From Actinomyces gaoshouyii (GTDB taxonomy: Bacteria > Actinomycetota > Actinomycetes > Actinomycetales > Actinomycetaceae), in assembly GCF_002072175.1 (NCBI RefSeq), contig NZ_MVIV01000004.1, positions 186,001 through 250,000 on the forward strand: a DNA stretch of 64,000 nucleotides, given 5' to 3'. The position numbers and the translations under genes were made by a program. How positions within the stretch are numbered: the first letter of the stretch is position 1; every line of letters begins with the position of its first letter. The notes under the pieces are model-generated. The model saw nothing but the letters and a program-made list of their open reading frames with translations, was not told the origin of the DNA and searched no databases. Of the stretch, positions 9,492 through 18,377 are shown piece by piece.

Positions 9492-9932
9492 TCAGTCGGT
9501 GGGGGCGACGACGGCGGTGGCGCCGTCGATCGACAGGACGGTGATGGGGGTGCCGGGCTCGAGGCGCACGCCGCTCCCCTGGCCCTCGGTCAGGCGGGCG
9601 CTCCACTCCGCGCCGCCCAGGCGGACGCGCCCGCCCAGAGTGTCCACGGCGGTCAGGGTGCGCCCGGCTGAGCCGATGATGGCGTCGGCGTTGGTGCGCA
9701 TCCCCGGCGCCGAGGAGGATATGCGGCGCTTGAGGACCGGGCGGACGGCGAGGAGCAGCAGGCCGGCGATCCCGGCGGCCACGATGACCTGCAGCCACAG
9801 CGGCGCCCCCAGGAGGGAGGCGCTCATGCCGCCGAGCGCGCCCCCTGCGAGCATCAGGAAGGTGAGATCGGCCGAGAGGGTCTCGACGATGGCCAGGATG
9901 AGGGCGGCGCCAAGCCACCAGGCCCATTCCAT
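9492..9932 (-). CDS. NfeD-like membrane protein with C-terminal OB fold
   Basis: Short NfeD homologue of 146 residues: two or three membrane segments in residues 1-70, then a soluble beta-barrel of about 75 residues containing GRTLTAVD and GGAEWSARL, typical of the NfeD OB fold. It lacks the ClpP-like protease domain of long NfeD proteins. Located directly upstream of the Band 7 gene, with which it probably forms one transcript and one membrane complex. Confidence 0.85.
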   Translation of the reverse strand: MEWAWWLGAALILAIVETLSADLTFLMLAGGALGGMSASLLGAPLWLQVIVAAGIAGLLLLAVRPVLKRRISSSAPGMRTNADAIIGSAGRTLTAVDTLGGRVRLGGAEWSARLTEGQGSGVRLEPGTPITVLSIDGATAVVAPTD

Positions 9933-10031
9933 AGGGCTCTCGCTTTCTGCCCGATGACTGGGCTGTGGTTGACGAGTGGGACGGGGATGGGGCCTGCAGG
10001 GCCGATCGCCCAGACCGGATCCGGGCCCGGC

Positions 10032-10850
10032 TCAGGACTGGTGATCACCGGAACGAACGGCGGGGCCGCTGAGTCCGCGGGCGGTGAAGCGCCCGCGATC
10101 CCTCGCGATCTCCAGGGGCAGGCCGAAGGCGGCCGACATGGTCGAGCTGGTGAGAACCTCGTCGAGCGCTCCAGCGCCCACGGCCCGCCCGTCGCGCAGG
10201 GCGAGGGCGTGGGTGAAGCCCACCGGGATCTCCTCCAAGTGGTGGGTGACCATGATCATCGTCGGGGAGGAGGGCGTGGCCACGATCTGGCTGAGCGCTC
10301 CCAGCAGCTGCTCGCGCCCGGCGACGTCGAGCCCCGAGGCGGGCTCGTCGAGGATGAGGAGCTCGGGGTCGGGCATGAGGGCGCGGGCGATCTCCACGCG
10401 CTTGCGCTCGCCGGAGGACAGGCTCGCCCAGGGGCGCTCGATGAGCGCGCCCGAGCCGAGCGCCGTGAGCAGCGCGGTAGCGCGCTCGGTGTCCTTGTCC
10501 TCATACTCCTCCCGCCAGACGCCGATGCGGCCGTAGGAGGCCGACAGGACGATGTCGAGGACGCGGTCGCCCGCCTGGAAAGTGGAGGCCATGGCCGATG
10601 AGCTCAGCCCGATGCGGGGGTGGAGCTCGGAGATGTCCACCCTGCCCAGCCGCCGCCCCAGGACCTCCACGGCCCCGGAGGAGGGGAAGAGCCGGGCCCC
10701 CGCGATGCGGGCGGCCGTGGTCTTGCCAGCGCCGTTGGGCCCGAGGACCACCCAGTGCTGCCCCTCGTCGACCCTCCAGGAGAGGTGGTCGAGGATCTGC
10801 GTGCTCCCGCGGTGGAGGGAGACGTCGTCGAGGAGAAGAACACGGGTCAC
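10032..10850 (-). CDS. ABC transporter ATP-binding protein (orphan)
   Basis: Single ATPase domain of 272 residues with GPNGAGKTT (Walker A), LSSGERKR (signature; Ser replaces the first Gly of LSGGQ), LLILDEPASGLD (Walker B) and the switch His in VTHHLEEIP. No membrane-subunit gene is on either side, so its permease is encoded elsewhere or it has a non-transport role. It resembles YlmA-like ATPases of Gram-positive bacteria. The substrate is unknown. Confidence 0.8.
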   Translation of the reverse strand: MTRVLLLDDVSLHRGSTQILDHLSWRVDEGQHWVVLGPNGAGKTTAARIAGARLFPSSGAVEVLGRRLGRVDISELHPRIGLSSSAMASTFQAGDRVLDIVLSASYGRIGVWREEYEDKDTERATALLTALGSGALIERPWASLSSGERKRVEIARALMPDPELLILDEPASGLDVAGREQLLGALSQIVATPSSPTMIMVTHHLEEIPVGFTHALALRDGRAVGAGALDEVLTSSTMSAAFGLPLEIARDRGRFTARGLSGPAVRSGDHQS

Positions 10851-11018
10851 GGGATCACCCTATCCCACCCGCGTGACCTGAGCCGCAAGCACTCGCGAGG
10901 AACTCTCCCCTCCTCGATCGAGACGGGTCCAGCGGGGACGGGGTACCGGCATTTTACGTCCCCGCAGCGCGGTGCGGCCTCGCAATCGCAGCGCTCCCAA
11001 CGGTTTAGGGTGCGCAGC

Positions 11019-11768
11019 GTGACTGACCTCGACCTGCGCCCCTCGATCCTGCTCGCCCTGTGGCTGCCCGTGCCCTCCTCGCGTGGCGCCGCCGCCGTCG
11101 AGGGCGCCGACGGCGCCCACACGGTCGCCGCTCCGGAGCTCGGCGGCGAGGTGCCCCTGCTGGAGTGGATGACCCTGGTGGGACGGCCCGAGCGGGTGGC
11201 GGCGGTTTTCCCCAGCCCCTCCGATCCCCTGCCGGGACTGGGCTCGGCGCTCGACGCCGGTGAGGCGGTGCTGCTGCGGACCGCAGCAGCACGAGGCGGC
11301 CCGCATGAGGCCCGGACGCGCCTGCTCATCCCCGAGCCGTCGGGAACGAGCGCGGTGTGGCGCCTCGTCGATCTGGGCACTGGGCCCACGGGCCCCGCTC
11401 CGGCAATCCCTCCCTTCGATGCCGCGCACGCGCGCACCCAGGTTCATGCGGCGACGGAGGAGGCCATCGAGGCGCTCACCGAGCTGGACCTGGCCCGGGA
11501 GCGTCCCGAGCTGGCCGACGATCTGACGGATCTCATCACCGCTGTCGCCGACCCGCGCCTCCTGCCACCGGGGATGGACCAGCGGCGCCGCGAGCTCCTG
11601 GAGCGCTCACTTCGCCTCCTGGGCATCTGCGAGATCGCGCTGGACGACGACGGCGCCGCGGCGACGGCACTCCAGGCCGAGCGGAGGGCGCGGGTGCTGC
11701 GACCTCTGCGGGACACCGCGCGCCGCGGCGTGGCCGCGGCGACGGACTGGTGGGCCGGAGCGCGCTGA
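11019..11768 (+). CDS. Conserved-looking protein of unknown function
   Basis: A 249-residue protein that I do not recognise. The reading frame begins most plausibly at GTG 11019 (VTDLDLRPSILLALWLP); the in-frame sequence further upstream overlaps the divergent ABC gene. There is no signal peptide or membrane segment. The C-terminal third (about 140-249) is strongly helical and charged, including ELLERSLRLLGICEIALDDD, which suggests a soluble helical domain. Codon bias and third-position GC match the real neighbours. No partner is evident from context. Confidence 0.6.
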   Translation: MTDLDLRPSILLALWLPVPSSRGAAAVEGADGAHTVAAPELGGEVPLLEWMTLVGRPERVAAVFPSPSDPLPGLGSALDAGEAVLLRTAAARGGPHEARTRLLIPEPSGTSAVWRLVDLGTGPTGPAPAIPPFDAAHARTQVHAATEEAIEALTELDLARERPELADDLTDLITAVADPRLLPPGMDQRRRELLERSLRLLGICEIALDDDGAAATALQAERRARVLRPLRDTARRGVAAATDWWAGAR

Positions 11769-11777
11769 GGACGCCCC

Positions 11778-11821
11778 GGTCCCGGCCCGCCCCGGAGCCT
11801 GTGCGAGACCGAGGCGGGACC
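11778..11821. terminator. Possible terminator between convergent genes
   Basis: GGTCCCG (11778-11784) pairs with CGGGACC (11815-11821) across a 30-base loop that itself is GC-rich. It is placed between the convergent ends of the unknown gene and glgA. Confidence 0.4.
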
Positions 11822-11833
11822 GCGATCGAGGGA

Positions 11834-13072
11834 TCAGCCGCGATCGAGCACCCAGCGGTAGACCTCCATCGTGCGCTGGGCGATCGCCTCCCAGGAGAAG
11901 TGCTGCTCAACGCGAGTGCGAGCCGCCCTGCCCATGCGCCGGGCCAGGGCCTCATCCATGACGAGCGAGGTGAGGCGCTCGGCGAGGTCCTGGATGAAGG
12001 TCTCGGGCTCCACGGGGGTCCCGGTGCCGTCGGTGACCTGCTCGATGGGCACGAGGAGGCCGGTCTCACCGTCGACGATGACATCCGGGATGCCACCCGT
12101 GGCCGAGCCGACGACGGGCAGCCCGCAGGCCATGGCCTCGAGGTTGACGATGCCCAGGGGCTCGTAGACGCTCGGGCACACGAAGACGTCGGAGGCGGAC
12201 AGGACGGCGATGAGCTCGGGCCGCGGCAGCATCTCCTCGATCCACACCACGCCGGTGCGCTTCTCACGCAGCCCCGCCACGAGGCCCTCGACCTCCGCTT
12301 TGATCTCTGCGGTGTCCGGTGCGCCGGCGCACAGGATCACCTGGACCTCGGCGGGCAGGAGCTCGCAGGCGCGCAGCAGGTAGGGCAGGCCCTTCTGGCG
12401 GGTGATGCGTCCGACGAACACGATCGTGGGGCGCGAGGGGTCGATGCCCAGTCGTTCCAGGACGGCGGTGGATGCAGCGTCGGCCTCTGGGCCGGTGGGG
12501 CGCTGCCAGGCGTCGAGGTCGATGCCATTGTGGACCACCTTGACCCGCTCGGGGTCGATGGCCGGGTAGGAGCGCAGGATGTCGGCGCGCATGCCGTTGG
12601 AGACGGCGATGACGCCGGCGGCGGCCTCGTATGCGGTACGCTCGGCCCAGGAGGACAGGGCGTAGCCCCCGCCGAGCTGCTCGGCCTTCCACGGGCGCAG
12701 GGGCTCCAGGGAGTGGGCGGAGATGATGTGCGGGGCGCCGTGGAGGAGGGAGGCGAGGTGACCGGCGAGGTTGGCGTACCAGGTGTGGGAGTGGACGATG
12801 TCGGCGCCCTCGCAGCCAGCGGCGATCTCCAGGTCGACGCCGAAGGTGCGCAGCGCCGCGTTCGCGCCATCCAGCTCCGCGATCTCCGGGTAGCCTGTGA
12901 CGCCGTCGTCGGCCCCCTCACTGCCCGGGTCGCGGGGCCCCCCGAAGGCGTGGACGCGCACATCGGCCAGGGGCCGCAGCACGCGCGCGAGCTCGTTGAC
13001 GTGGACGCCAGCGCCTCCATAGATGAACGGCGGGTACTCCTTGGTGAGCAGATCGACTCTCAGTGACGCCAT
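11834..13072 (-). CDS. glgA: Glycogen synthase / maltose-1-phosphate synthase (GT4)
   Basis: GT4 glycosyltransferase of 412 residues. The N-terminal Rossmann domain has KEYPPFIYGGAGVHVNELA, the acceptor/donor glycine loop of actinobacterial GlgA. The C-terminal domain has FVGRITRQKGLPYL and CPSVYEPLGIVNLEAMACG, with the catalytic E-x7-E. Proteins of this type, divergent from glgC as here, include the mycobacterial GlgM, which makes alpha-maltose-1-phosphate from ADP-glucose for the GlgE route. Whether this one elongates glycogen or makes maltose-1-phosphate is not decided by sequence. A 210-bp divergent promoter region separates it from glgC. Confidence 0.9.
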   Translation of the reverse strand: MASLRVDLLTKEYPPFIYGGAGVHVNELARVLRPLADVRVHAFGGPRDPGSEGADDGVTGYPEIAELDGANAALRTFGVDLEIAAGCEGADIVHSHTWYANLAGHLASLLHGAPHIISAHSLEPLRPWKAEQLGGGYALSSWAERTAYEAAAGVIAVSNGMRADILRSYPAIDPERVKVVHNGIDLDAWQRPTGPEADAASTAVLERLGIDPSRPTIVFVGRITRQKGLPYLLRACELLPAEVQVILCAGAPDTAEIKAEVEGLVAGLREKRTGVVWIEEMLPRPELIAVLSASDVFVCPSVYEPLGIVNLEAMACGLPVVGSATGGIPDVIVDGETGLLVPIEQVTDGTGTPVEPETFIQDLAERLTSLVMDEALARRMGRAARTRVEQHFSWEAIAQRTMEVYRWVLDRG

Positions 13073-13282
13073 GTGCCTATGCCTCCTCGGCTGCGCGTTC
13101 GGGGCCGCCCTGCGGGCCAGGGCGCCGTCGGCCGTGATGCGGGCCTCAGTGCAACCGTAGCGGGATCGGGCGGTGCGCCGCCGGGGTTTCAGCCCTTCTC
13201 CGACGCCTCGCCATGAGGTCAGATGTCAACCCGCATCCCAAACCGGTCACATGAGTGGCCCCGATCACCGTAAGGTGGCCCC

Positions 13283-14527
13283 ATGGCTTCCCCTCGTGTC
13301 CTCGCAATCATCCTCGCCGGCGGTGAAGGCAAGCGCCTCATGCCCCTGACCGTCGATCGGGCCAAGCCCGCCGTGCCCTTCGGCGGGATCTACCGGCTCA
13401 TCGATTTCTCCCTGTCCAACATGATCAACAGCGGCTTCCTCAAGGTCGTCGTGCTGACCCAGTACAAGTCGCACTCGCTGGACCGCCACATCGCCAAGAC
13501 CTGGCGCCTGTCGAACATGCTGGGCAACTACATCGCGCCCGTGCCCGCGCAGCAGCGCGTGGGCAAGCACTGGTTCCTCGGCTCGGCGGACGCGATCTAC
13601 CAGTCCCTCAACCTGCTCGACGACGAGCGGCCGGACTACGTGGTGATCACCGGCGCGGACAACATCTACCGCATGGACTTCTCCCAGATGCTGGACCACC
13701 ACATCGCCTCCGGACTGCCCTGCACCGTCGCGGGCATCCGCCAGCCGCGGTCCCTGGCGGACCAGTTCGGCGTCATCGAGTCCGACCCGGCCAACCGGGG
13801 CGTCATCAAGGCCTTCGTGGAGAAGCCGAAGAACACCCCCGGGCTGCCCGACTCCCCCGACGAGATCCTCGCCTCGATGGGGAACTACATCATGAACGCC
13901 GACGCCCTCCTGGAGGCCGTGACCGCTGACGCCGCCGACGAGTCCTCCAAGCACGACATGGGCGGCAACATCGTGCCGTGGTTCGTCTCCCGGGGTGAGG
14001 CCGGCGTCTACGACTTCAAGGACAACGACGTCCCCGGGGCAAGCGAGCGCGACCGCAGCTACTGGCGCGACGTCGGGACGGTGGACGCCTTCTACGAGGC
14101 CCACCAGGACCTCATCAGCGTCAGCCCCGTGTTCAACCTGTACAACGACCGCTGGCCGCTGTTCGCCGGATATGACGCCTCGATGCCCCCGGCGAAGTTC
14201 ATCTACGCGCACCACGAGCGCCTGGGGCACGCCGTTGACTCGATCGTCTCGCCCGGCGTCATCGTCTCCGGTGGCGAGGTGATCTCCTCGGTGCTCTCGC
14301 CGTCGGTGCGAGTGAACTCGTGGTCCTCGGTGCGCTCGTCGGTGGTCATGGACGGCGCGCAGATCGGCCGGAACACAGTGGTTAACCGCGCGATCCTCGA
14401 CAAGCACGTGGTGATCGAGGAGGGCGCGATGGTCGGCATTGATCGCGAGCACGACCTCGAGCGCGGCTTTACCGTCACCGAGTCCGGCATCACCGTGGTC
14501 CCCAAGGGCAAGGTTGTCACGCGCTGA
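13283..14527 (+). CDS. glgC: Glucose-1-phosphate adenylyltransferase
   Basis: Makes ADP-glucose from glucose-1-phosphate and ATP, the committed step of glycogen synthesis. The 414 residues match the family length. The nucleotide-binding start is [15 protein letters not shown], then AKPAVPFGG, the sugar-binding [10 protein letters not shown], and VEKPKN. A left-handed beta-helix domain occupies the last 110 residues. It is divergent from glgA, so the two can share regulation, and it ends at a strong hairpin at 14534-14568. Confidence 0.95.
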   Translation: MASPRVLAIILAGGEGKRLMPLTVDRAKPAVPFGGIYRLIDFSLSNMINSGFLKVVVLTQYKSHSLDRHIAKTWRLSNMLGNYIAPVPAQQRVGKHWFLGSADAIYQSLNLLDDERPDYVVITGADNIYRMDFSQMLDHHIASGLPCTVAGIRQPRSLADQFGVIESDPANRGVIKAFVEKPKNTPGLPDSPDEILASMGNYIMNADALLEAVTADAADESSKHDMGGNIVPWFVSRGEAGVYDFKDNDVPGASERDRSYWRDVGTVDAFYEAHQDLISVSPVFNLYNDRWPLFAGYDASMPPAKFIYAHHERLGHAVDSIVSPGVIVSGGEVISSVLSPSVRVNSWSSVRSSVVMDGAQIGRNTVVNRAILDKHVVIEEGAMVGIDREHDLERGFTVTESGITVVPKGKVVTR

Positions 14528-14533
14528 GGCACT

Positions 14534-14568
14534 CCCCGGGGCCGGCCGATCCCAAGCCGGCCCCGGGG
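14534..14568 (+). terminator. glgC terminator
   Basis: Perfect 13-bp stem, 14534-14546 with 14556-14568, and a 9-base loop. It begins 7 bp after the glgC stop and separates glgC from serB. Confidence 0.8.
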
Positions 14569-14618
14569 ACGCGCTCGGCGAGGGGCCGGGCGGCACGGGC
14601 GACGTCGTTGGGAGCAAT

Positions 14619-15251
14619 ATGAGCACGGGACCGGGCCTGCTGGTGATGGACGTGGACTCCACGCTCATCGAGCAGGAGGTCATCGAGCTCATCGCCGAGC
14701 GGGCGGGGACTCGAGAGGAGGTCGCCGCCGTCACTGAGCGGGCGATGCGCGGCGAGTTGGACTTCGCGGCCTCGCTGCGCGAGCGGGTGGCGACGCTGGT
14801 GGGCGTGCCGGAGACAGTATTCGCCGAAGTCCTGGCCGAGATACGCCTGACGCGCGGGGCGGCGGGCCTCATCACGGGTCTGCATGAGCGGGGCTGCGCC
14901 GTGGGCGTGGTCTCAGGGGGCTTCGAGGAGGTCGTCCTGCCCCTGGCCGAGCGCCTGGGGATCGATCATGTGGCCGCCAACCGGCTGGAGGTCGCCGATG
15001 GGCACCTCACCGGGCGGGTCCTGGGGAGGATCGTGGATCGAGGCGTGAAGGAGGCCTGCCTGCGCCAGTGGGCGGCTGAGCGCTCGGTGCCGATGGAGCG
15101 CACGGTGGCGGTGGGCGACGGCGCGAATGATCTCGATATGATCCACGCGGCGGGCCTCGGGATCGCGTTCTGCGCCAAACCGGTGGTCCGCGAGCAGGCC
15201 CCGGCGCGGATCGACGCGCGCGACCTGCGCCTCGTGCTCGACCTCCTCTAG
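14619..15251 (+). CDS. serB: Phosphoserine phosphatase
   Basis: HAD-superfamily phosphatase that releases serine from phosphoserine. The 210 residues start at ATG 14619, with GGGAG five bases upstream. Motif I is VMDVDSTLI (nucleophile and acid Asp), motif II is VVSGGFEE (Ser), and motif III is VGDGANDLDM. It is the short form without the N-terminal ACT domains found in mycobacterial SerB2. It sits about 90 bp after glgC behind a terminator, so it probably has its own promoter. Confidence 0.92.
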   Translation: MSTGPGLLVMDVDSTLIEQEVIELIAERAGTREEVAAVTERAMRGELDFAASLRERVATLVGVPETVFAEVLAEIRLTRGAAGLITGLHERGCAVGVVSGGFEEVVLPLAERLGIDHVAANRLEVADGHLTGRVLGRIVDRGVKEACLRQWAAERSVPMERTVAVGDGANDLDMIHAAGLGIAFCAKPVVREQAPARIDARDLRLVLDLL

Positions 15252-15269
15252 CCGCACCGCCCCCTTTCG

Positions 15270-15301
15270 CGAGACCGGTCGAAAACATGGGCGAGACCGG
15301 T
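15270..15301. repeat. CGAGACCGGT tandem pair, copy 1
   Basis: Decamer CGAGACCGGT at 15270-15279 and again at 15292-15301, exactly 22 bp apart; the first copy continues CGAAA. The same arrangement with the same 22-bp period occurs at 30530-30561. Confidence 0.6.
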
Positions 15302-15624
15302 TGGCCGTCCACAGGACAGTGCTGGTGGTGAGGGTTTTCCACAGGTTGGTGGTGGGGCCTGGCGCTAGGGGTGGGCGGGGCCCTTGCCCTGGCGGCCTGC
15401 CGCGCCCTAGACCCAGCACCGCTGACGGCCCGTGCCAAGGACCCCGCCCCGCCCGAGGCCAGCGGGGCCCCTCCCACCCAACTGGCGGCCGCCGGCCCGA
15501 GCGAGGCCACCGCCCCGGCGCCGACCACCGACGCGCTCGACAGTGGTACCGGAGTGGGCACAGGTGCCAGGCGACACGGTGGGGTTCCCATCGACGCATG
15601 AGCCGCAGGACAGCAATTCGTCGA

Positions 15625-15675
15625 GGCCGGACGACGCCTACCCTCAGGCGTCAGGAGTGCGTTAGCGCGGGCCAT
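15625..15675 (-). pseudogene. IS481-type transposase, N-terminal relic
   Basis: Read on the minus strand from ATG 15675, the first 17 codons give MARANALLTPEGRRRPA. This closely matches the start of the relic at 51290 (MTDANAPLTPEGRRRLA), including the bases just before the ATG. Similarity stops abruptly after that, before the helix-turn-helix. It is the torn 5' end of an IS481-like transposase gene at the edge of the AT-richer island. Confidence 0.65.
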
Positions 15676-15968
15676 GAAGGCCCCTGAAGGGCCGTGAGCG
15701 CGGTGACCCGCGTCCTACCGGAGGCTTCCGCCTGCCCACGAACCCGTTCGCGGCCTTCCGAGGACGCGGGACAGGGCGCGAGAGCACTCCCCCCCCCCAT
15801 CCCTCTGCGAGATCAAATCCTTCACCATATCCGAGATGATCCACCCCCTTCGTTGCGTCCGACAGATTCCATGGGCCTCCCCGTGGCCCTCAAGGACAAT
15901 TCCAAGATGGGCAGCGACATCATAGGCGCCCCCCGGGACGCTGTGTGCGCTGTTTCCGGCAGGACCGA

Positions 15969-17789
15969 TCAACGGCCCTGCAGGGCCTGGGCGTCATACA
16001 TATTGCGATAATGCGCGCAGCCTTCCATTAAGTCCGCGTGCCTGCCAACGCCAACGACCGCACCATCATCGACGACGATGATCCTGTCCGCATGAGCCAC
16101 TGTGGCGAATCTATGCGAGACGAGCACGACTGTCGTCTCGCCCCCAAGCGCGGCCATGGCCTCGAAAAGTATCTTCTCCGAGACCGCGTCCACAGAAGCG
16201 GTCGGCTCGTCAAGGACCAACAGGCGAGGCTTCTTCACCAAGGCCCTCGCAGCCGCGATCCGCTGCCACTGCCCAATAGACGGTTGATGACCTCCCTCAA
16301 AATGCCGCCCCAGCATCGTGTCCAACCGCTCAGGCAGGGACATGGCCCAATCCCTCAGTCCGACCGCTTCAAGAGAATCCCAGAGCCGTTCATCATCAGC
16401 GGTGCCACGATCTCGCGGATAGCCGTATTCAATATTGTCTCGCAACGATCTCTCATATTTAACGAAATCTTGGAAGAGAGCGGAGGACCATGAGCATAAA
16501 TATTCTCGCGACAGCTCCCCGATGGGGCGGCCATCAACGAAAATTTCCCCTTCATCCGGCTCATAGAACCTTAGCAGCAATTTACATATCGTTGATTTGC
16601 CGCAACCGTTGACTCCGACAAAAGCGGTGATGCTGCCACTGTCGATCGAGAAGGAAACATCATTCAACGCGAGAACATCAGTCCCAGGATATCGGAAGCT
16701 CACATTACGGAACTCCACTGAGCCGCCGCGCCCACCGGAAGGCCCTCGGAACGCGCCTTCAGCGATACGGGCGGGTTTCGTATCGACCAGTGCCGCCCAA
16801 TTTGACACATAAAGAAGATGCTGATAAATGCCTGTGAAGCCGATGAACGCCGCGAGCACTAATGGGCCGACCTGAGTAGTGGCCGAAATAAATCCCGCAA
16901 GCTCGCCCACCCTATTATGCGCCCCGGCAACAATTGCCGCGTAAACCACTGCGCCGAAGCTGGCGAGCACAGAGACCATCCCAAGGCCTCCGGCCTGGAG
17001 GAGAGTGAAGCGCGCCAGGCCGATGTCTTGGCGCAAGAAATTTTTCTTGATCAACGAATACGAGTCCGTGAACAGTTCATCCAGGCGGAATAGGCGAGTT
17101 TCCTTCTTGGCGCTATCCGACATGAGCAAGCCGCGGAAGTATCCCGCCAGCCTAGCCTTCGCGGCACGCTCGTACTCTATATCATAAGCCCTCGTTTGAA
17201 CGCGAAAAGTAGCAACGCATCCAGGGATAGGGGCGACAAGGAGTATCGATGCTATAACAGGGCTCCATTGCCAGAGCACTGCGCATATGCTCAGCAGCGA
17301 CAGCAGCGATTGGATCGCAGATCTCAGCGTATCGAACAAACCGTAGACGTGCTCACCCGTCGATTCGTTCACACGTTGGATGATGTCATACGTCTTTGAG
17401 GATTCAAAATTTTGCACCTCCATGTCCCCCAGTCGTTGAGCCACATCGATCTCTATGTCATACGATAGCCTTAAAGTTAAGGTATCTCCAAGGAATTTGA
17501 TCATGTTCTCGAGAATGTATTTCACGAAAACAATCAGTCCGAACACGATGGCCCAAACGAGGTACCCTCTATGACCAGCACTGTCCACGACTGACGATAC
17601 GAGAACTCCGACCGCATATACTTGCGCCCCAGGGAGAATACCGGCCACTATCGACAATATTCCGATCACGGCGAAGCGGCGACGCGCGCTTCTGCCGATT
17701 CGACTCCAAGCAATGCTCGTTGTCCGGGACAGGGGAGCCGCCCCGCGCATCAATTGCCGTGGCTCAAACTCAGTTTCCACAGCAATCAT
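15969..17789 (-). CDS. Peptide/lantibiotic-type ABC exporter (fused TMD-NBD)
   Basis: A 606-residue half-transporter: a six-helix membrane domain (about residues 40-310) followed by one ATPase domain (about 350-600) with GVNGCGKST, RLLVLDEPTASVD and the switch His in VLVSHRF. The signature reads QPSIGQWQRIA, so LSGGQ is replaced by PSIGQ, with the GQWQ seen in lantibiotic exporters. No peptidase domain precedes it, as in NisT-type LanT. It overlaps the upstream LanB-like stump by ATGA. Start choice is uncertain: ATG 17789, ATG 17837, or GTG 17780, nine bases after AGAAAGGGG. Base composition is clearly lower in GC than the neighbours, and many AT-ending codons are used, pointing to transfer. 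Confidence 0.8.
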   Translation of the reverse strand: MIAVETEFEPRQLMRGAAPLSRTTSIAWSRIGRSARRRFAVIGILSIVAGILPGAQVYAVGVLVSSVVDSAGHRGYLVWAIVFGLIVFVKYILENMIKFLGDTLTLRLSYDIEIDVAQRLGDMEVQNFESSKTYDIIQRVNESTGEHVYGLFDTLRSAIQSLLSLLSICAVLWQWSPVIASILLVAPIPGCVATFRVQTRAYDIEYERAAKARLAGYFRGLLMSDSAKKETRLFRLDELFTDSYSLIKKNFLRQDIGLARFTLLQAGGLGMVSVLASFGAVVYAAIVAGAHNRVGELAGFISATTQVGPLVLAAFIGFTGIYQHLLYVSNWAALVDTKPARIAEGAFRGPSGGRGGSVEFRNVSFRYPGTDVLALNDVSFSIDSGSITAFVGVNGCGKSTICKLLLRFYEPDEGEIFVDGRPIGELSREYLCSWSSALFQDFVKYERSLRDNIEYGYPRDRGTADDERLWDSLEAVGLRDWAMSLPERLDTMLGRHFEGGHQPSIGQWQRIAAARALVKKPRLLVLDEPTASVDAVSEKILFEAMAALGGETTVVLVSHRFATVAHADRIIVVDDGAVVGVGRHADLMEGCAHYRNMYDAQALQGR

Positions 17790-18235
17790 CCCCTTTCTAG
17801 ATAGGTGTATCGATGGATTATCTTCCTCAACATCCATAGAATATCGGTTTCAAATTCCCTGTTCGCTGAATTCAGTCGGTTGCAATGCACGTGCATAAGA
17901 GAGTCGATAATCGAATTATACTGACCAGAACCGAGGTCGCGATGATTAGCAATCGTTGTCACCGGATCAGAATTGAGCATCGCCATACTATCTCTTTTTT
18001 GTGGATCATTAAATATATCTCGAAAGAACGCTAGTAAGGGATCTCTCTGCTTTGAATGCGCATTCATAGAAATTTTAGTAGCATGGATATCCCTCGGAAT
18101 GCGATCAAGTAGGTTATGAGGCTCGATACCTAGCACATCAATATATTCAATCAACGACTTGACGCCATCAATTGGTAAAATTGGATCACTCCGCCTGTCG
18201 GTCTTGTACCTCTTGACCAAGACCTGGAGCGCCAC
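17786..18235 (-). pseudogene. C-terminal remnant of a LanB-type lantibiotic dehydratase
   Basis: An AT-rich reading frame of 149 codons with no proper start: the first usable codon is GTG 18235 and an in-frame stop lies just upstream. The last 45 residues, including IIDSLMHVHCNRL and then REFETDIL, resemble the closing helices of the SpaB_C/thiopeptide domain of LanB proteins. That domain normally follows an RYGG motif and the HxRxR region; neither is present, so the catalytic part is missing. It overlaps the exporter by ATGA, the normal lanB-lanT order. The junction near 18240 coincides with a return to high GC. It could instead be an unrelated small protein. Confidence 0.55.
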
Positions 18236-18377
18236 AGACTAAGCATCCAACTCATCACCACACCTTCTTGATCACGCCCTTGGAACGAGCAAGCTCCCAT
18301 CGCGCTTCCACAGGCGCGCTGCCGGTCCCCTCCACGCCTCTTTGCGGGCCACTTCCGCAGAGCGCTCATGACGGCGA

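Larger units (their letters stand above)
15252..15968. other. Gene-poor region with repeat and IS relic
   Basis: About 700 bp without a gene I can support. It holds a pair of CGAGACCGGT repeats (15270-15301), a lipobox-bearing open frame (15332-15601, see rejected list), the N-terminal relic of an IS481-type transposase (15625-15675, minus) and a run of ten C at 15789-15798. The right end (15715-15968) is open on the minus strand from a TTG overlapping the ABC gene's stop, but the translation matches nothing I know. Confidence 0.6.

Noticed and set aside
15270-15301. CRISPR-like direct repeats
   Set aside because: Only two 10-bp copies, a 12-bp filler and no cas genes.
15335-15343. DnaA-box-like TTTTCCACA
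   Set aside because: A single match with no cluster, no AT-rich unwinding region and no dnaA or dnaN nearby.
15332-15601. Small plus-strand frame with a hydrophobic stretch and a lipobox-like LAAC
   Set aside because: No ribosome site, weak start options, and the remainder is Ala/Pro/Thr low-complexity. It may be a decayed lipoprotein start but cannot be supported.
18241-18377. Continuation of the LanB-like protein upstream
   Set aside because: All three minus frames were read by eye; they are GC-rich, broken by stops and show no LanB motifs.
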